Part shown: positions 41,619 through 49,645 of the stretch, piece after piece
Layout: each line of letters starts with the position of its first letter
Position numbering within the stretch: position 1 is the stretch's first letter
Origin: Variovorax jilinensis
GTDB taxonomy: Bacteria > Pseudomonadota > Gammaproteobacteria > Burkholderiales > Burkholderiaceae_C
NCBI RefSeq assembly: GCF_030316885.1
Contig: NZ_JASZYQ010000010.1
Location: 62,001 to 126,000, forward strand
Reading direction: 5' to 3'
DNA: 64,000 bases
Notes under the pieces: generated by a model
Databases searched by the model: none
Told to the model about the DNA's origin: nothing
Seen by the model: only the letters and a program-made list of their open reading frames with translations
Position numbers and translations under genes: made by a program

Positions 41619-43046
41619 TCAGCTTTCCCGCGCCGGCCACCAGAGCGCGGCGTGCAATCCCCGGCTGCCCTCGCGCGCCCGAAGCTCCAGCTCGCCCTGG
41701 TGGCGCTGCGCGATCGAACGCGCAATCGCGAGACCCAGGCCCGAACCGCCCTGCCCTGCACGCGCACCGCGTACGAAGCGCTGGCCCAGAGCCGCGCATT
41801 CGGCCTCGCTCAGCCCGGGCCCGCTGTCCTCCACCGCGACCCGCCAGCCGCGCGGCTCGCGCGAGGCGAAGAGCGTGACGCTGCCCTGCGGCGGCGTGTA
41901 GTGGATGGCGTTGACCACGAGGTTGCCGAGCGCCTCGCGCAGCAGGCCCGCATCGGCCAGCGCCAGCAGCGACTGCGCGGGCGGATGGATGCCGAGGTCG
42001 ATCTGCCGCGCGCGCGCGAGCGGCAGCAGGTCGACTGCCACTTCGCGCAGCAGCGCCGCCAGATCGACCGGCTCGAAGGCCAGCGCTACCGTGTCGCTGC
42101 GGCCCAGCGCGAGCAGTTGCTGCGTGGTGCGCGTCACCCGGCCGATCTCCACGCCCAGTGCATCGAGCGCGGCGTCGACCTTGGTGCGGTCCTGCTCGCG
42201 CTGTGCATAGTCGACCTGCATCTGCAGCGTGGTGAGATGGGTTCGCAGCTGGTGCGAGGCATCGTCGAGAAACTGGCGCCGCTGCGCGATCAGTTCCTGC
42301 GTGCGCGCCATCTGCTGGTTGACCGCGTCGACCAGCGGTCGGATGTCCGCGGGCAGGTCGGCGTCGGCGATGCGCGTCATGTCCTCGGGCTTGCGTGCCT
42401 GTACCTCGCGCGCCAGCCGCGTCAGCGGGCGCAATGCCGCGGCCAGGGCCACCGCGGTGCTGAGCAGCAGCAGCGCCAGCACCAGGCCGTCGCGCAGCGC
42501 AGCACGGCGCACGAAGCGATCGGTGAACTCCTGCCGCGAGCGCGTGCTCTCGCCGACCTGGATCAGCACGCTGCGCTGCGGGCTGCCGGCAGGTGCGCGG
42601 TCGAGGTCGCGCCGGTAGGCCGCGAGCCGCACGGGTTCGCCGAAGTAGCTGGCGTCGTAGAACTCCGGCACGCCGGGCCGCAGCGCGGCCCGAGGCTCGG
42701 GCAGGTCGGCGCTGCCGAGTTCCACCAGCCCGTCGGAGGTGGCGACGCGAAAATAGACCTGCCCGCTGGCCGTGAGCTCGAAGAACTCGAACAGCGTGTA
42801 GGGCAGCTCGACCGCCAGTCCGCCCGAGGCCGTGGAGATGTTGGCGTCGATCGACTTGAGCGCGCCCAGCACCGAACGGTCATATGCCGCGTTGGCGGCC
42901 GCCAGCGCGTCGTGGCGGGTCATCCAGAGCTCGACGCCGGTCACGAGCACCAGCAGGGGAAGCAGCAGCAGGGCCAGGCGCTGCCGCAGGCTGGCGCGCC
43001 GCATCCAGCGCGCCGCCGCCGCGAACGGGAGCCGCAGCGGCTTCAA
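41619..43046 (-). CDS. TctE-like sensor histidine kinase
   Basis: A 475-residue inner-membrane kinase. Two membrane helices (about 24-44 and 168-190) flank a periplasmic sensor domain of the TctE/2CSK type. A HAMP-like segment, HisKA with H265 in DASHQLRTHLTTL, and an ATPase domain (NLVVNAIHYTPPQG, DSGPGLS, GGSGLGLAIARSI) follow. The normally near-invariant Pro of the H-box (RTPL) is His here (codon CAT at 42237-42239). The gene starts directly after the regulator's stop at a TTG; ATG at 43004 is an alternative. It is followed by a TctC/Bug gene and probably controls carboxylate uptake. Confidence 0.88.
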   Translation of the reverse strand: MKPLRLPFAAAARWMRRASLRQRLALLLLPLLVLVTGVELWMTRHDALAAANAAYDRSVLGALKSIDANISTASGGLAVELPYTLFEFFELTASGQVYFRVATSDGLVELGSADLPEPRAALRPGVPEFYDASYFGEPVRLAAYRRDLDRAPAGSPQRSVLIQVGESTRSRQEFTDRFVRRAALRDGLVLALLLLSTAVALAAALRPLTRLAREVQARKPEDMTRIADADLPADIRPLVDAVNQQMARTQELIAQRRQFLDDASHQLRTHLTTLQMQVDYAQREQDRTKVDAALDALGVEIGRVTRTTQQLLALGRSDTVALAFEPVDLAALLREVAVDLLPLARARQIDLGIHPPAQSLLALADAGLLREALGNLVVNAIHYTPPQGSVTLFASREPRGWRVAVEDSGPGLSEAECAALGQRFVRGARAGQGGSGLGLAIARSIAQRHQGELELRAREGSRGLHAALWWPARES

Positions 43047-43712
43047 TCAGCCGGCCTCCAGCGCATAGCCCAGCCCGCGCAGCGTGGTGATACGCACGCC
43101 GCTGCCGTCGAGCCGCTTGCGCAGACGGTGCACGAAGACTTCCACCGCTTCGGGGTGCACGTTGTCGTCGTCCGAGAACACGCGCTCGAGGATCTGCAGC
43201 TTGGAAAGCGGTTCGCCGCTGCGCTGGGCCAGCACGCGCAGCACCGCCAGTTCGCGCGGCGACAGCGACAGCAGTTCGCCGTTCAGCGAGAACTGCTTGC
43301 GGGCGCCGTCGTACACCAGCGGGCCGCATGCCAGGCGCGGATGCTCGACGCCGCGCGCGCGCCGCACCAATGCCTGCAGGCGCGCCTCGAGTTCGGCCAG
43401 CGCGAACGGCTTGGCAAGAAAATCGTCGGCGCCCGCGTTCAGCAAGGCCACCCGCTCGGACAGCGAATCGCGCGCCGTGAGGATCAGCGTCGGCAGCCGC
43501 TGGTCGCGTTCACGCAGCCGTTGCAGCACCTGGTGGCCGTCGAGGCCGGGCAGGCCGAGGTCGAGCACCAGCGCGTCGAAGTCGTGCTGCTGCAGCGCGC
43601 GGTCGGCCAGGCGACCGTCGTCCACCCACTCGACCTGGATGCCGGCGTGCTCGAGCGCCTTGCAGAGCCAGGTGCCCAGGGTGTGCTCGTCTTCGGCCAG
43701 CAGGATGCGCAT
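43047..43712 (-). CDS. OmpR-family response regulator, TctD-like
   Basis: A 221-residue regulator. The receiver has D51 in DALVLDLGLPGLDG, acidic residues in LLAEDEHTLG and the Lys in FLAKPFALAELEA. The winged-helix domain spans about 125-220 (SLSPRELAVLRVLAQRSGEP, EVFVHRLRKRLDG). It is first in an operon with the adjoining kinase, with no gap between stop and next start, and the kinase is its presumed partner. Targets are likely the Bug genes on either side and a transporter elsewhere. Confidence 0.9.
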   Translation of the reverse strand: MRILLAEDEHTLGTWLCKALEHAGIQVEWVDDGRLADRALQQHDFDALVLDLGLPGLDGHQVLQRLRERDQRLPTLILTARDSLSERVALLNAGADDFLAKPFALAELEARLQALVRRARGVEHPRLACGPLVYDGARKQFSLNGELLSLSPRELAVLRVLAQRSGEPLSKLQILERVFSDDDNVHPEAVEVFVHRLRKRLDGSGVRITTLRGLGYALEAG

Positions 43713-43752
43713 GGGCCGATGGTAGATGGCTGGCCGCCGCTGCGTTGCGGCT

Positions 43753-44772
43753 TCAGTCGGGCTTGATGTTGGCGCGCGCGATCACGGTCTTCCAGCGCGC
43801 CTGCTCCGAGGCGATGAACTGCGCGAACTGCTCGGGCGTGCCGCCGATGGATTCGGCTGCGTCGCCGCGCAGGCGTTCCAGGGCAGCCGGCGCGCGCACC
43901 GCCTTCATGGTCTCGGTCGAGAGCTTCGCGACGTTGGCGGGCGCCATGCTGGCCGGCGCCAGCATGCCGTACCACTGGGTCATCTCGAATCCCGGGTAGC
44001 CCTGCTCGGCCACCGTCGGCACATCGGGCAGCTGCGGCAGCCGCTGGGCCGATCCGGTCGCGATGCAGCGCACCTTGCCCGACTTGATGAACGGAATGAT
44101 GGCCGCCGCACCGATGGCGGAGGCGTCGAGCCGGCCCGACAGCAGGTCGGTCAGCATCGGGCCGGTGCCACGGTACGGCACGTGCAGCATGAAGACGCCC
44201 GAGGTCATCTTGAGGTATTCGAAGGCCAGGTGACCCGCGCTGCCGTTGCCGGCCGAGCCATAGCTCAGCTTGCCCGGCTTTGCCTTGGCATACGCGATGA
44301 ACTCCTTGAGGTTCTTCGCCGGCACGTCGGGATGCACGACGTAGAGGCTCGGTACCTTGGCCAGCAGGCTGACCGGCTTGAAGTCCCTGTTGGCGTCGTA
44401 GGGCAGCTTCTCGAAGATGAACGGGTTGACTGCCAGCGTGCCGATGTGTCCGAGGATGATCGTGTGCTGGTCGTCGCTGCGCGCGACCTCGGACATCGCG
44501 ATGTTGCCGGCGGCGCCGGGCTTGTTGTCGACGAAGACGCTCTGGCCCAGAGTGTTCGAGAGTTCGGCTGCGGTCGAGCGGGCCACGATCTCGGAGCTGC
44601 CACCCGGCGCGAACGGCACCACGAAGCGCACCGACTTGGTCGGCCAGGTGCCCTGCGCCGTTGCCAGGCCCGGGAGCAGCCCGGCGAGGCCCAGCGCGCC
44701 GCCGGCCTGGAGGAAGCGGCGTCGCGGCGAAAGTCGTTCGGCCGCGGTCTCGCGGCGGTGGTCTGCAAGCAT
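43753..44772 (-). CDS. Bug/TctC-family binding protein with Tat-type signal
   Basis: A 339-residue exported receptor. The N-terminus has a twin-arginine motif (SPRRRFLQAGGALGLAGLLP) followed by GLATAQGTWPTKSVRFVVPF and APGGSSEIVARS. VDNKPGAAGNIAMSEVARSD, YGSAGNGSAGHLAFEYLKM and VPYRGTGPMLTDLLSGRLDA are the expected family segments. Tat export suggests folding before translocation. It lies 40 bp upstream of the TctD-like regulator gene on the same strand and could be read as the first gene of that operon. Confidence 0.9.
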   Translation of the reverse strand: MLADHRRETAAERLSPRRRFLQAGGALGLAGLLPGLATAQGTWPTKSVRFVVPFAPGGSSEIVARSTAAELSNTLGQSVFVDNKPGAAGNIAMSEVARSDDQHTIILGHIGTLAVNPFIFEKLPYDANRDFKPVSLLAKVPSLYVVHPDVPAKNLKEFIAYAKAKPGKLSYGSAGNGSAGHLAFEYLKMTSGVFMLHVPYRGTGPMLTDLLSGRLDASAIGAAAIIPFIKSGKVRCIATGSAQRLPQLPDVPTVAEQGYPGFEMTQWYGMLAPASMAPANVAKLSTETMKAVRAPAALERLRGDAAESIGGTPEQFAQFIASEQARWKTVIARANIKPD

Positions 44773-44872
44773 GGGGGTCTCCGTCGATTCTTTGGGAAGA
44801 CCCGCATGTTGCGCGCACGAAGCTTTCGGAATGCTGTCGGCGCCTTCCGCAAGTGCGCGAGGCGCGTCGCAG

Positions 44873-45850
44873 CTACTGCGGCACCAGCCCCGCAGCCTTC
44901 ACGAGTTCGGCATGGATGCGGGTTTCCTCGGCGATCACCTGCGCCAGCGGCCGCGTGTCATCCACCGCCGGCTCCATGCCCACTTCGAGCAGCCTTGCCC
45001 TGGCGTCGCCGCGCAGCAGCGCTTTCACGGACTTGTCGAGCCGGTCGAGGATCGGCTGCGGTGTCTTCGCCGGTGCCAGCAGCCCGATCCAGGCCGACAG
45101 CACGACGTTGTCGACGCCGCCCTCCTTCAGCGTCGGGATGTTCGGCGCCGACACCGCGCGCTTCTCGCTGAGCACGCCGACCGGATGCAGCTTGCCGGCC
45201 TTGATGTGCGGCAGGGCCTCGGGCAATGGCGCGAACGCCATGTCGACGACGCCACCCATGAGGTCGGTGATGGCGGGCGCGCCGCCCTTGTATGGCACGT
45301 GCAGCAGGCGGACGCCGGTGCGGCTCTCGAACATGAGGCCCGCGAGATGCTGCGGGCTGCCGTCGCCCGAGGAGGCATAGGTCAGCTTGCCCGGATTGGC
45401 CTTGGCCGCCGCGAGCACGTCGGCCACGGTCGCGAATCTCGACTTGTCGCGCACCACCAGCACCATGGCCTGGTTGACCAGCTTGGTGACGGGCACGAAG
45501 TCGGTCTCGACGTTGTATGGCAGCGTCTTGAAGATGCTGCGGTTGGTGGTCAGGAACGAGGCCGGCGATACCGCGAGCGTGTAGCCGTCGGGCGCCGCGC
45601 GCGCCACCACCGGCATGCCGATCTGGCCCGAGGCGCCGGCCTTGTTGTCGACCACGAAGGGCTGGCCGAGGTCGGCCGCGAGCTGCTGGCTGACCAGCCG
45701 CGCCACCATGTCCACGCTGCCGCCGGCCGGCAGCGCGACGATGACCTTGACCGGGCGGCTCGGCCAGGCGTCCTGCGCGGCGCACGGCACGCCCGCGAGC
45801 AGGCTGGAGGCGGCGCCGAGCGCCATCAGGAAAGACCGGGTGAAGGACAT
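44873..45850 (-). CDS. Bug/TctC-family periplasmic binding protein
   Basis: A 325-residue exported receptor with a Sec signal peptide (RSFLMALGAASSLLAGVPCA, cleavage near AAQDA). WPSRPVKVIVALPAGGSVDM opens the mature protein; VDNKAGASGQIGMPVVARAA, YASSGDGSPQHLAGLMFESR and VPYKGGAPAITDLMGGVVDM follow. The frame is open further upstream, but ATG 45850, with AAGGA nearby, gives the signal peptide. It is the third Bug gene at this locus and lies 100 bp upstream of the Tat-type one, same strand. Confidence 0.9.
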   Translation of the reverse strand: MSFTRSFLMALGAASSLLAGVPCAAQDAWPSRPVKVIVALPAGGSVDMVARLVSQQLAADLGQPFVVDNKAGASGQIGMPVVARAAPDGYTLAVSPASFLTTNRSIFKTLPYNVETDFVPVTKLVNQAMVLVVRDKSRFATVADVLAAAKANPGKLTYASSGDGSPQHLAGLMFESRTGVRLLHVPYKGGAPAITDLMGGVVDMAFAPLPEALPHIKAGKLHPVGVLSEKRAVSAPNIPTLKEGGVDNVVLSAWIGLLAPAKTPQPILDRLDKSVKALLRGDARARLLEVGMEPAVDDTRPLAQVIAEETRIHAELVKAAGLVPQ

Positions 45851-45921
45851 GGCGTGGACTCTGTGGTTGTTGCGGCGGCACTTGCAGTTTCCATGCCGAC
45901 TGCGTTGCGGCTGCAATCAAT

Positions 45922-46674
45922 CTACCGCGGCGGCAGCGGCCCCGCAACATCGCGCAGCCGCCGATGCGCCGGGCCATCCCACGCCACCGGCTGCTGGTTC
46001 TTCGCCTGCAGGTAGTGGTGCGTGAACACCGCGAGATAGGCCTCGAGCGTCTGCGCGGCCACGTCCTCGCCCGCCAGGCTCATGCACTGCGCTGCGACCT
46101 CGCTGGTGCAGAAGTGGTCGTCGCGCCCGGAGCGGCGCAGCCTGTACTGCGAGGCCTGGTCGGTTTCCAGGCTCAGCACGGGCAGCGCATCGAGGTAGGG
46201 GCTGCGGCGGAACATCTTGCGCGCCTCGGTCCAGGTCGCGTCGAGCAGGATGAAGAGCGGTCGCCGGCCGCCTTCATCCGCCTCGGTGCCATCGGAGCGC
46301 GGCACCGCGTGCACCACCCGCTCGGGCGCCGCGTACTGCCCCGGAAACACCACGCAGGGCTGCCACCGGGGATCGCGCAACAGCGCCAGCAACGCGGGGT
46401 CGCATTCGGTGCGCGCCCAGCCGAAGGCGAAGGTGTCGGCCACCACGTCGGCAATCAGCCAGCCCGTGTTGCTGGGCTTGAGCGGCTCGATGTCGGCCAT
46501 CAGCAGGCACACGCCGGCACGCGTGGGTACCGACGGCCGCGCCGTGCACATGCAGTGGCTGGTGGCCAGCCTGCAGCCGGCGCAACGCTCGCGCTTGAAG
46601 CCGCCGCGGGCGAGAAAGGGCTTGGCGCTGCGCGCCAGGCGGGCGGCGCGCAACAGGGAGACGGCGTGGGGCAT
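45922..46674 (-). CDS. DTW-domain tRNA-uridine aminocarboxypropyltransferase
   Basis: A 250-residue enzyme of the TapT/Tuac (YfiP) family, which transfers the 3-amino-3-carboxypropyl group of S-adenosylmethionine to a tRNA uridine (acp3U). N-terminal zinc-type cysteines are C31, C34, C41 and C43 in RCAGCRLATSHCMCTARPS. The DTW motif region reads LFILLDATWTEARKMFRRSP, and CVVFPGQYAA belongs to the SAM site. It is not in an obvious operon; the Bug gene ends the region on one side and the PBP4-type gene begins 32 bp away on the other. The exact tRNA target is inferred from the family. Confidence 0.85.
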   Translation of the reverse strand: MPHAVSLLRAARLARSAKPFLARGGFKRERCAGCRLATSHCMCTARPSVPTRAGVCLLMADIEPLKPSNTGWLIADVVADTFAFGWARTECDPALLALLRDPRWQPCVVFPGQYAAPERVVHAVPRSDGTEADEGGRRPLFILLDATWTEARKMFRRSPYLDALPVLSLETDQASQYRLRRSGRDDHFCTSEVAAQCMSLAGEDVAAQTLEAYLAVFTHHYLQAKNQQPVAWDGPAHRRLRDVAGPLPPR

Positions 46675-46706
46675 GGGCCATTGTCGGGCTCCGACGCCTC
46701 CCGAAC

Positions 46707-48338
46707 TCAGTGCAGCTTCCAGAGCAGCGCCGAAATGGTTCCGAAATCCTGGAACACCGGCAGGATGTCCTCCACGCCGTGGATCACGCCGACGTCGTTG
46801 ACCGCCAGGGTGAACGCCAGTCGGGCGCCACCCCTCATGTCGATGTAGCCGGCCAGTGCCTGCGCGCGAAGGATCGCGCCGCGCTCCGAGCCTGCGACGA
46901 AGGTGCCGGTCTTGGCCTGCACCTGGCCCCGGGCGCCGGCCAGGGCCGGGTCGGCTTCGAAGTCCTTCACGAACCCCAGCGAGCCGTCGATGCCGAGCTG
47001 CGGCAGCGCGTCGCGGAACGCCGCGAAGCTCGGCCGCTTCCGCATGCCGGCAAGCAGGGTCGTGACCGCCTCATTGGTGGCGGTCGTGAGGTCGCCGCCG
47101 CTGCCGTCGACGAAGTACAGGGCCGCGGGCTGGATGCCGAACTGGCTGGCGAGCAGTGCCGACTCCACCGCCTGTGCGCCCGCGCGCGTGGTCGCGCCCT
47201 GCGTGAGGCCGAGCAGCATGAGACTGGTGTCCGCGCCGAGGTTGTAGCTGACCTTGAGGATGAGTCGGGCGAAGTCGCGATACGGATGCGACACCAGCTC
47301 CGCGACGCGCGCACCGTCCGCATACGACGCAGCCGGCGGCAGCAAGGGCGCGGGGTTGCGGGCCACCGCCGGCGCGCCGGCCGCAACGCCCTTCCGCGCC
47401 AGCGCCTCGATGAACACGGTGCGCGCATAGGTCGACGGGTCCGTGATGCGGAAGGTGCGGATCAGCGGATAGCTGTCCGTGAGCGGCGGCACGAAGCCGG
47501 CCGGCAGCGAGCCCGCGACGCGTCCGAAGCACGCGGCGGCGCCGAGGCAGGTCGGCAGCTCGGGCTCAAGCTCGATCTGGAGCGCGCTGCCCTGCGCGCC
47601 CGGCACGAGTGCGGACTGGACGCCGAAGGCCTGCGACTTCGGACGCCAGTCGACGCCGGCCTTGCTGTCGATGACGACGTCGACCACGTCGTCGTTGACG
47701 AACATCGGGCTGACCTTGAACTCGCCGCGGAAGTCGAAATGCTCGAACAGGCGGTCATCGACGATGACCTCGCCGGTCACCTGGCGAATGCCGGCAGCCG
47801 CCACCTCGGTCGCCAGCCGATCGAAGCCTGCGAGCGGGTCGGGTGTGCTCAGGGTGGCGTTGCCGAGCGCGTTGGCCTCGTTGTGATCCTGGTTCGGGAT
47901 CGCGAAGCTGCCGTCCGCGTTGGTGCGGCCGCCCATCGCGAGATCGCCGCTCGCGACTACGATCAGGTCGCCATGCAGCACGCCCGTCGCATCGACGGTG
48001 CCGCGCCGATAGACCGGCGTGCGGAACACATGACCGGGGCCCAGCGCCTCGAGCGCGAGGCCGACCGAGAACAGCTTGCGCACCGAGCCGATCAGCATCG
48101 GCTGCCCGGCCTGCTTGTCGTAGAGCACGCGGCCGCTGTCGAGGTCGACCACGCGCAGGGCCCACTTCGCCTCGCGGTACACCGGCTTGTCCATGATCTG
48201 CGCGATGGCCTCGGGCACTGGCTGCACGGTGCTCGGCAGCGGCAGCGCTGCGTTGCTGCTGCCACCTCCGCCGCAGGCTGCGAGCGCGCAGAACGCCGCG
48301 GCAAGCGCGAGCACGCGATGGCGATGGATGAAGGTCAT
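46707..48338 (-). CDS. D-alanyl-D-alanine carboxypeptidase/endopeptidase (PBP4, S13 family), lipoprotein
   Basis: A 543-residue penicillin-binding protein that trims or cleaves peptidoglycan cross-links. All three active-site motifs are visible: S85-V-R-K88 in MLIGSVRKLFS, SYN in KVSYNLGADTS and KTG in QAKTGTFVAG. The signal peptide ends at lipobox LAAC (C22), followed by a Gly-Ser tether (GGGGSSNA), so it is membrane anchored, unlike E. coli DacB, which is soluble. It is the last of three consecutive minus-strand lipoprotein genes; the M23 peptidase gene ends 10 bp upstream. The frame opens further upstream, but ATG 48338 places the lipobox correctly. Confidence 0.9.
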   Translation of the reverse strand: MTFIHRHRVLALAAAFCALAACGGGGSSNAALPLPSTVQPVPEAIAQIMDKPVYREAKWALRVVDLDSGRVLYDKQAGQPMLIGSVRKLFSVGLALEALGPGHVFRTPVYRRGTVDATGVLHGDLIVVASGDLAMGGRTNADGSFAIPNQDHNEANALGNATLSTPDPLAGFDRLATEVAAAGIRQVTGEVIVDDRLFEHFDFRGEFKVSPMFVNDDVVDVVIDSKAGVDWRPKSQAFGVQSALVPGAQGSALQIELEPELPTCLGAAACFGRVAGSLPAGFVPPLTDSYPLIRTFRITDPSTYARTVFIEALARKGVAAGAPAVARNPAPLLPPAASYADGARVAELVSHPYRDFARLILKVSYNLGADTSLMLLGLTQGATTRAGAQAVESALLASQFGIQPAALYFVDGSGGDLTTATNEAVTTLLAGMRKRPSFAAFRDALPQLGIDGSLGFVKDFEADPALAGARGQVQAKTGTFVAGSERGAILRAQALAGYIDMRGGARLAFTLAVNDVGVIHGVEDILPVFQDFGTISALLWKLH

Positions 48339-48348
48339 CTGGGCCGAT

Positions 48349-49575
48349 TCAGGACGGAAGGTCGACGATCCAGAGATCGAGCGGCATCGCGTTCTGGCGC
48401 GGGCCCGGCTGCGCCACCGGTTCGAGCGCGACCGGCGTGCCCTGGCTGCTGGCCTGGTCGTAGGCGGCCGTCGACACGCCACGCTCGGAGGCGCTGAAGC
48501 TCTGCATCAGGAAGGGCAGGCCGTTCGAGGCCAGCGGTGACGGGCTGTCCATCACATGGAAGTGCAGATGCGGCTCCGAGGAATTGCCCGAGGTGCCGAC
48601 CTGCCCGAGGACCTGGCCGGCGCGCACCACGTCGCCCGCACGCACGCGCACCGAGCCCGGCACCATGTGCGCGAACAGCGCGAAGCGGCCGCCGCCCAGA
48701 TCCAGCACCACATGATTGCCATCGGCCTGCTCGATCGATATCGAATCCGGCAGGGCTCCGGGCGGCGTATCGGGCAGGCCGTCCAGGGCCGCGACCACAG
48801 TGCCGTCGGCGACCGCGTAGATCGGCTTGCCGTAGATGACGTAGCTGGCCGGCAGCCTGGGGTCGCCGACATAGATGCGGCCCTGTGCATCGAGCTGTTC
48901 CCAGTCGATCGCGAAGCGCTGCGCCGTGTACAGCTGGCCGTTGAGCGGCAGCGTCGCCTGCACGTGGCGCGTCGAGTCGCAGCAGCCGTCGCCCGCGATG
49001 TAGCGGGTGCCGCGCAGCGGCGAGCCGAGCACCAGCGTCGTCGCAGCCGCGGGCGCGATGCGCCCTGCAATCTCGACCACGGTCGCGCTGGCGCCCGTGC
49101 CTCCCGTGTCGACCGTGAGCCGGTGCGCGAGCGTGGCCGGGATCGCCGCGGCGTCGGCCAGCTTCACGTGCATGTAGAGCAGGCCGACCTGCGACGCGCC
49201 CAGGCGGCCCTTGACCGCGGCGCGGTCCCGCACCACCAGACGCTGTGCGATGTCGGCCGCACTCAGCGTGGCCACGGCGCTGCCGCTGGCCGCATCGAGC
49301 ACATCCAGTCCCTGCAGCGCGACGACGCCGCCCGTGAAGTTGCCGAGTTCGAGTTCGTAGACCAGGTGCATCTGGCCGTCGGAACCCTTCACGGGCACCG
49401 GCGCGTTCAGCACGCGCATCGTGACCGGCGTGACCTGCATGGCCGGCGGGCCGTTGCCCGACTGCGCATTGGCGGGCGCACCGAGCAGCGCGAAGCGCGA
49501 AGCGGACGAACCGCCGCCGCCGCAGGCGACGAGGACGCACAGGGCCGAGACGGCCAGCCAGAGAGAGCGTTTCAT
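48349..49575 (-). CDS. M23-family (LytM) metallopeptidase, lipoprotein
   Basis: A 408-residue protein. The lipoprotein signal has lipobox LVAC (C18) and a GGGGSS tether identical in form to its neighbour's. An N-terminal domain of about 200 residues without known motifs precedes the M23 domain (about 250-360). Zinc ligands fit GNHVVLD (H-x3-D) and HLHFHV (H-x-H), with GKPIYAVADGTVVAALDGLP at the domain start. Both ligand motifs are intact, so it may be an active peptidoglycan endopeptidase. The gene lies between the G8-protein gene (70 bp upstream) and the PBP4-type gene (10 bp downstream). Confidence 0.88.
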   Translation of the reverse strand: MKRSLWLAVSALCVLVACGGGGSSASRFALLGAPANAQSGNGPPAMQVTPVTMRVLNAPVPVKGSDGQMHLVYELELGNFTGGVVALQGLDVLDAASGSAVATLSAADIAQRLVVRDRAAVKGRLGASQVGLLYMHVKLADAAAIPATLAHRLTVDTGGTGASATVVEIAGRIAPAAATTLVLGSPLRGTRYIAGDGCCDSTRHVQATLPLNGQLYTAQRFAIDWEQLDAQGRIYVGDPRLPASYVIYGKPIYAVADGTVVAALDGLPDTPPGALPDSISIEQADGNHVVLDLGGGRFALFAHMVPGSVRVRAGDVVRAGQVLGQVGTSGNSSEPHLHFHVMDSPSPLASNGLPFLMQSFSASERGVSTAAYDQASSQGTPVALEPVAQPGPRQNAMPLDLWIVDLPS

Positions 49576-49645
49576 GAGCGGGGGCCTGTGGCCCGACTTC
49601 GGTTTTCTATGTGGATGAGGAGGCCCGCGATATGCCGCTGCGGCC

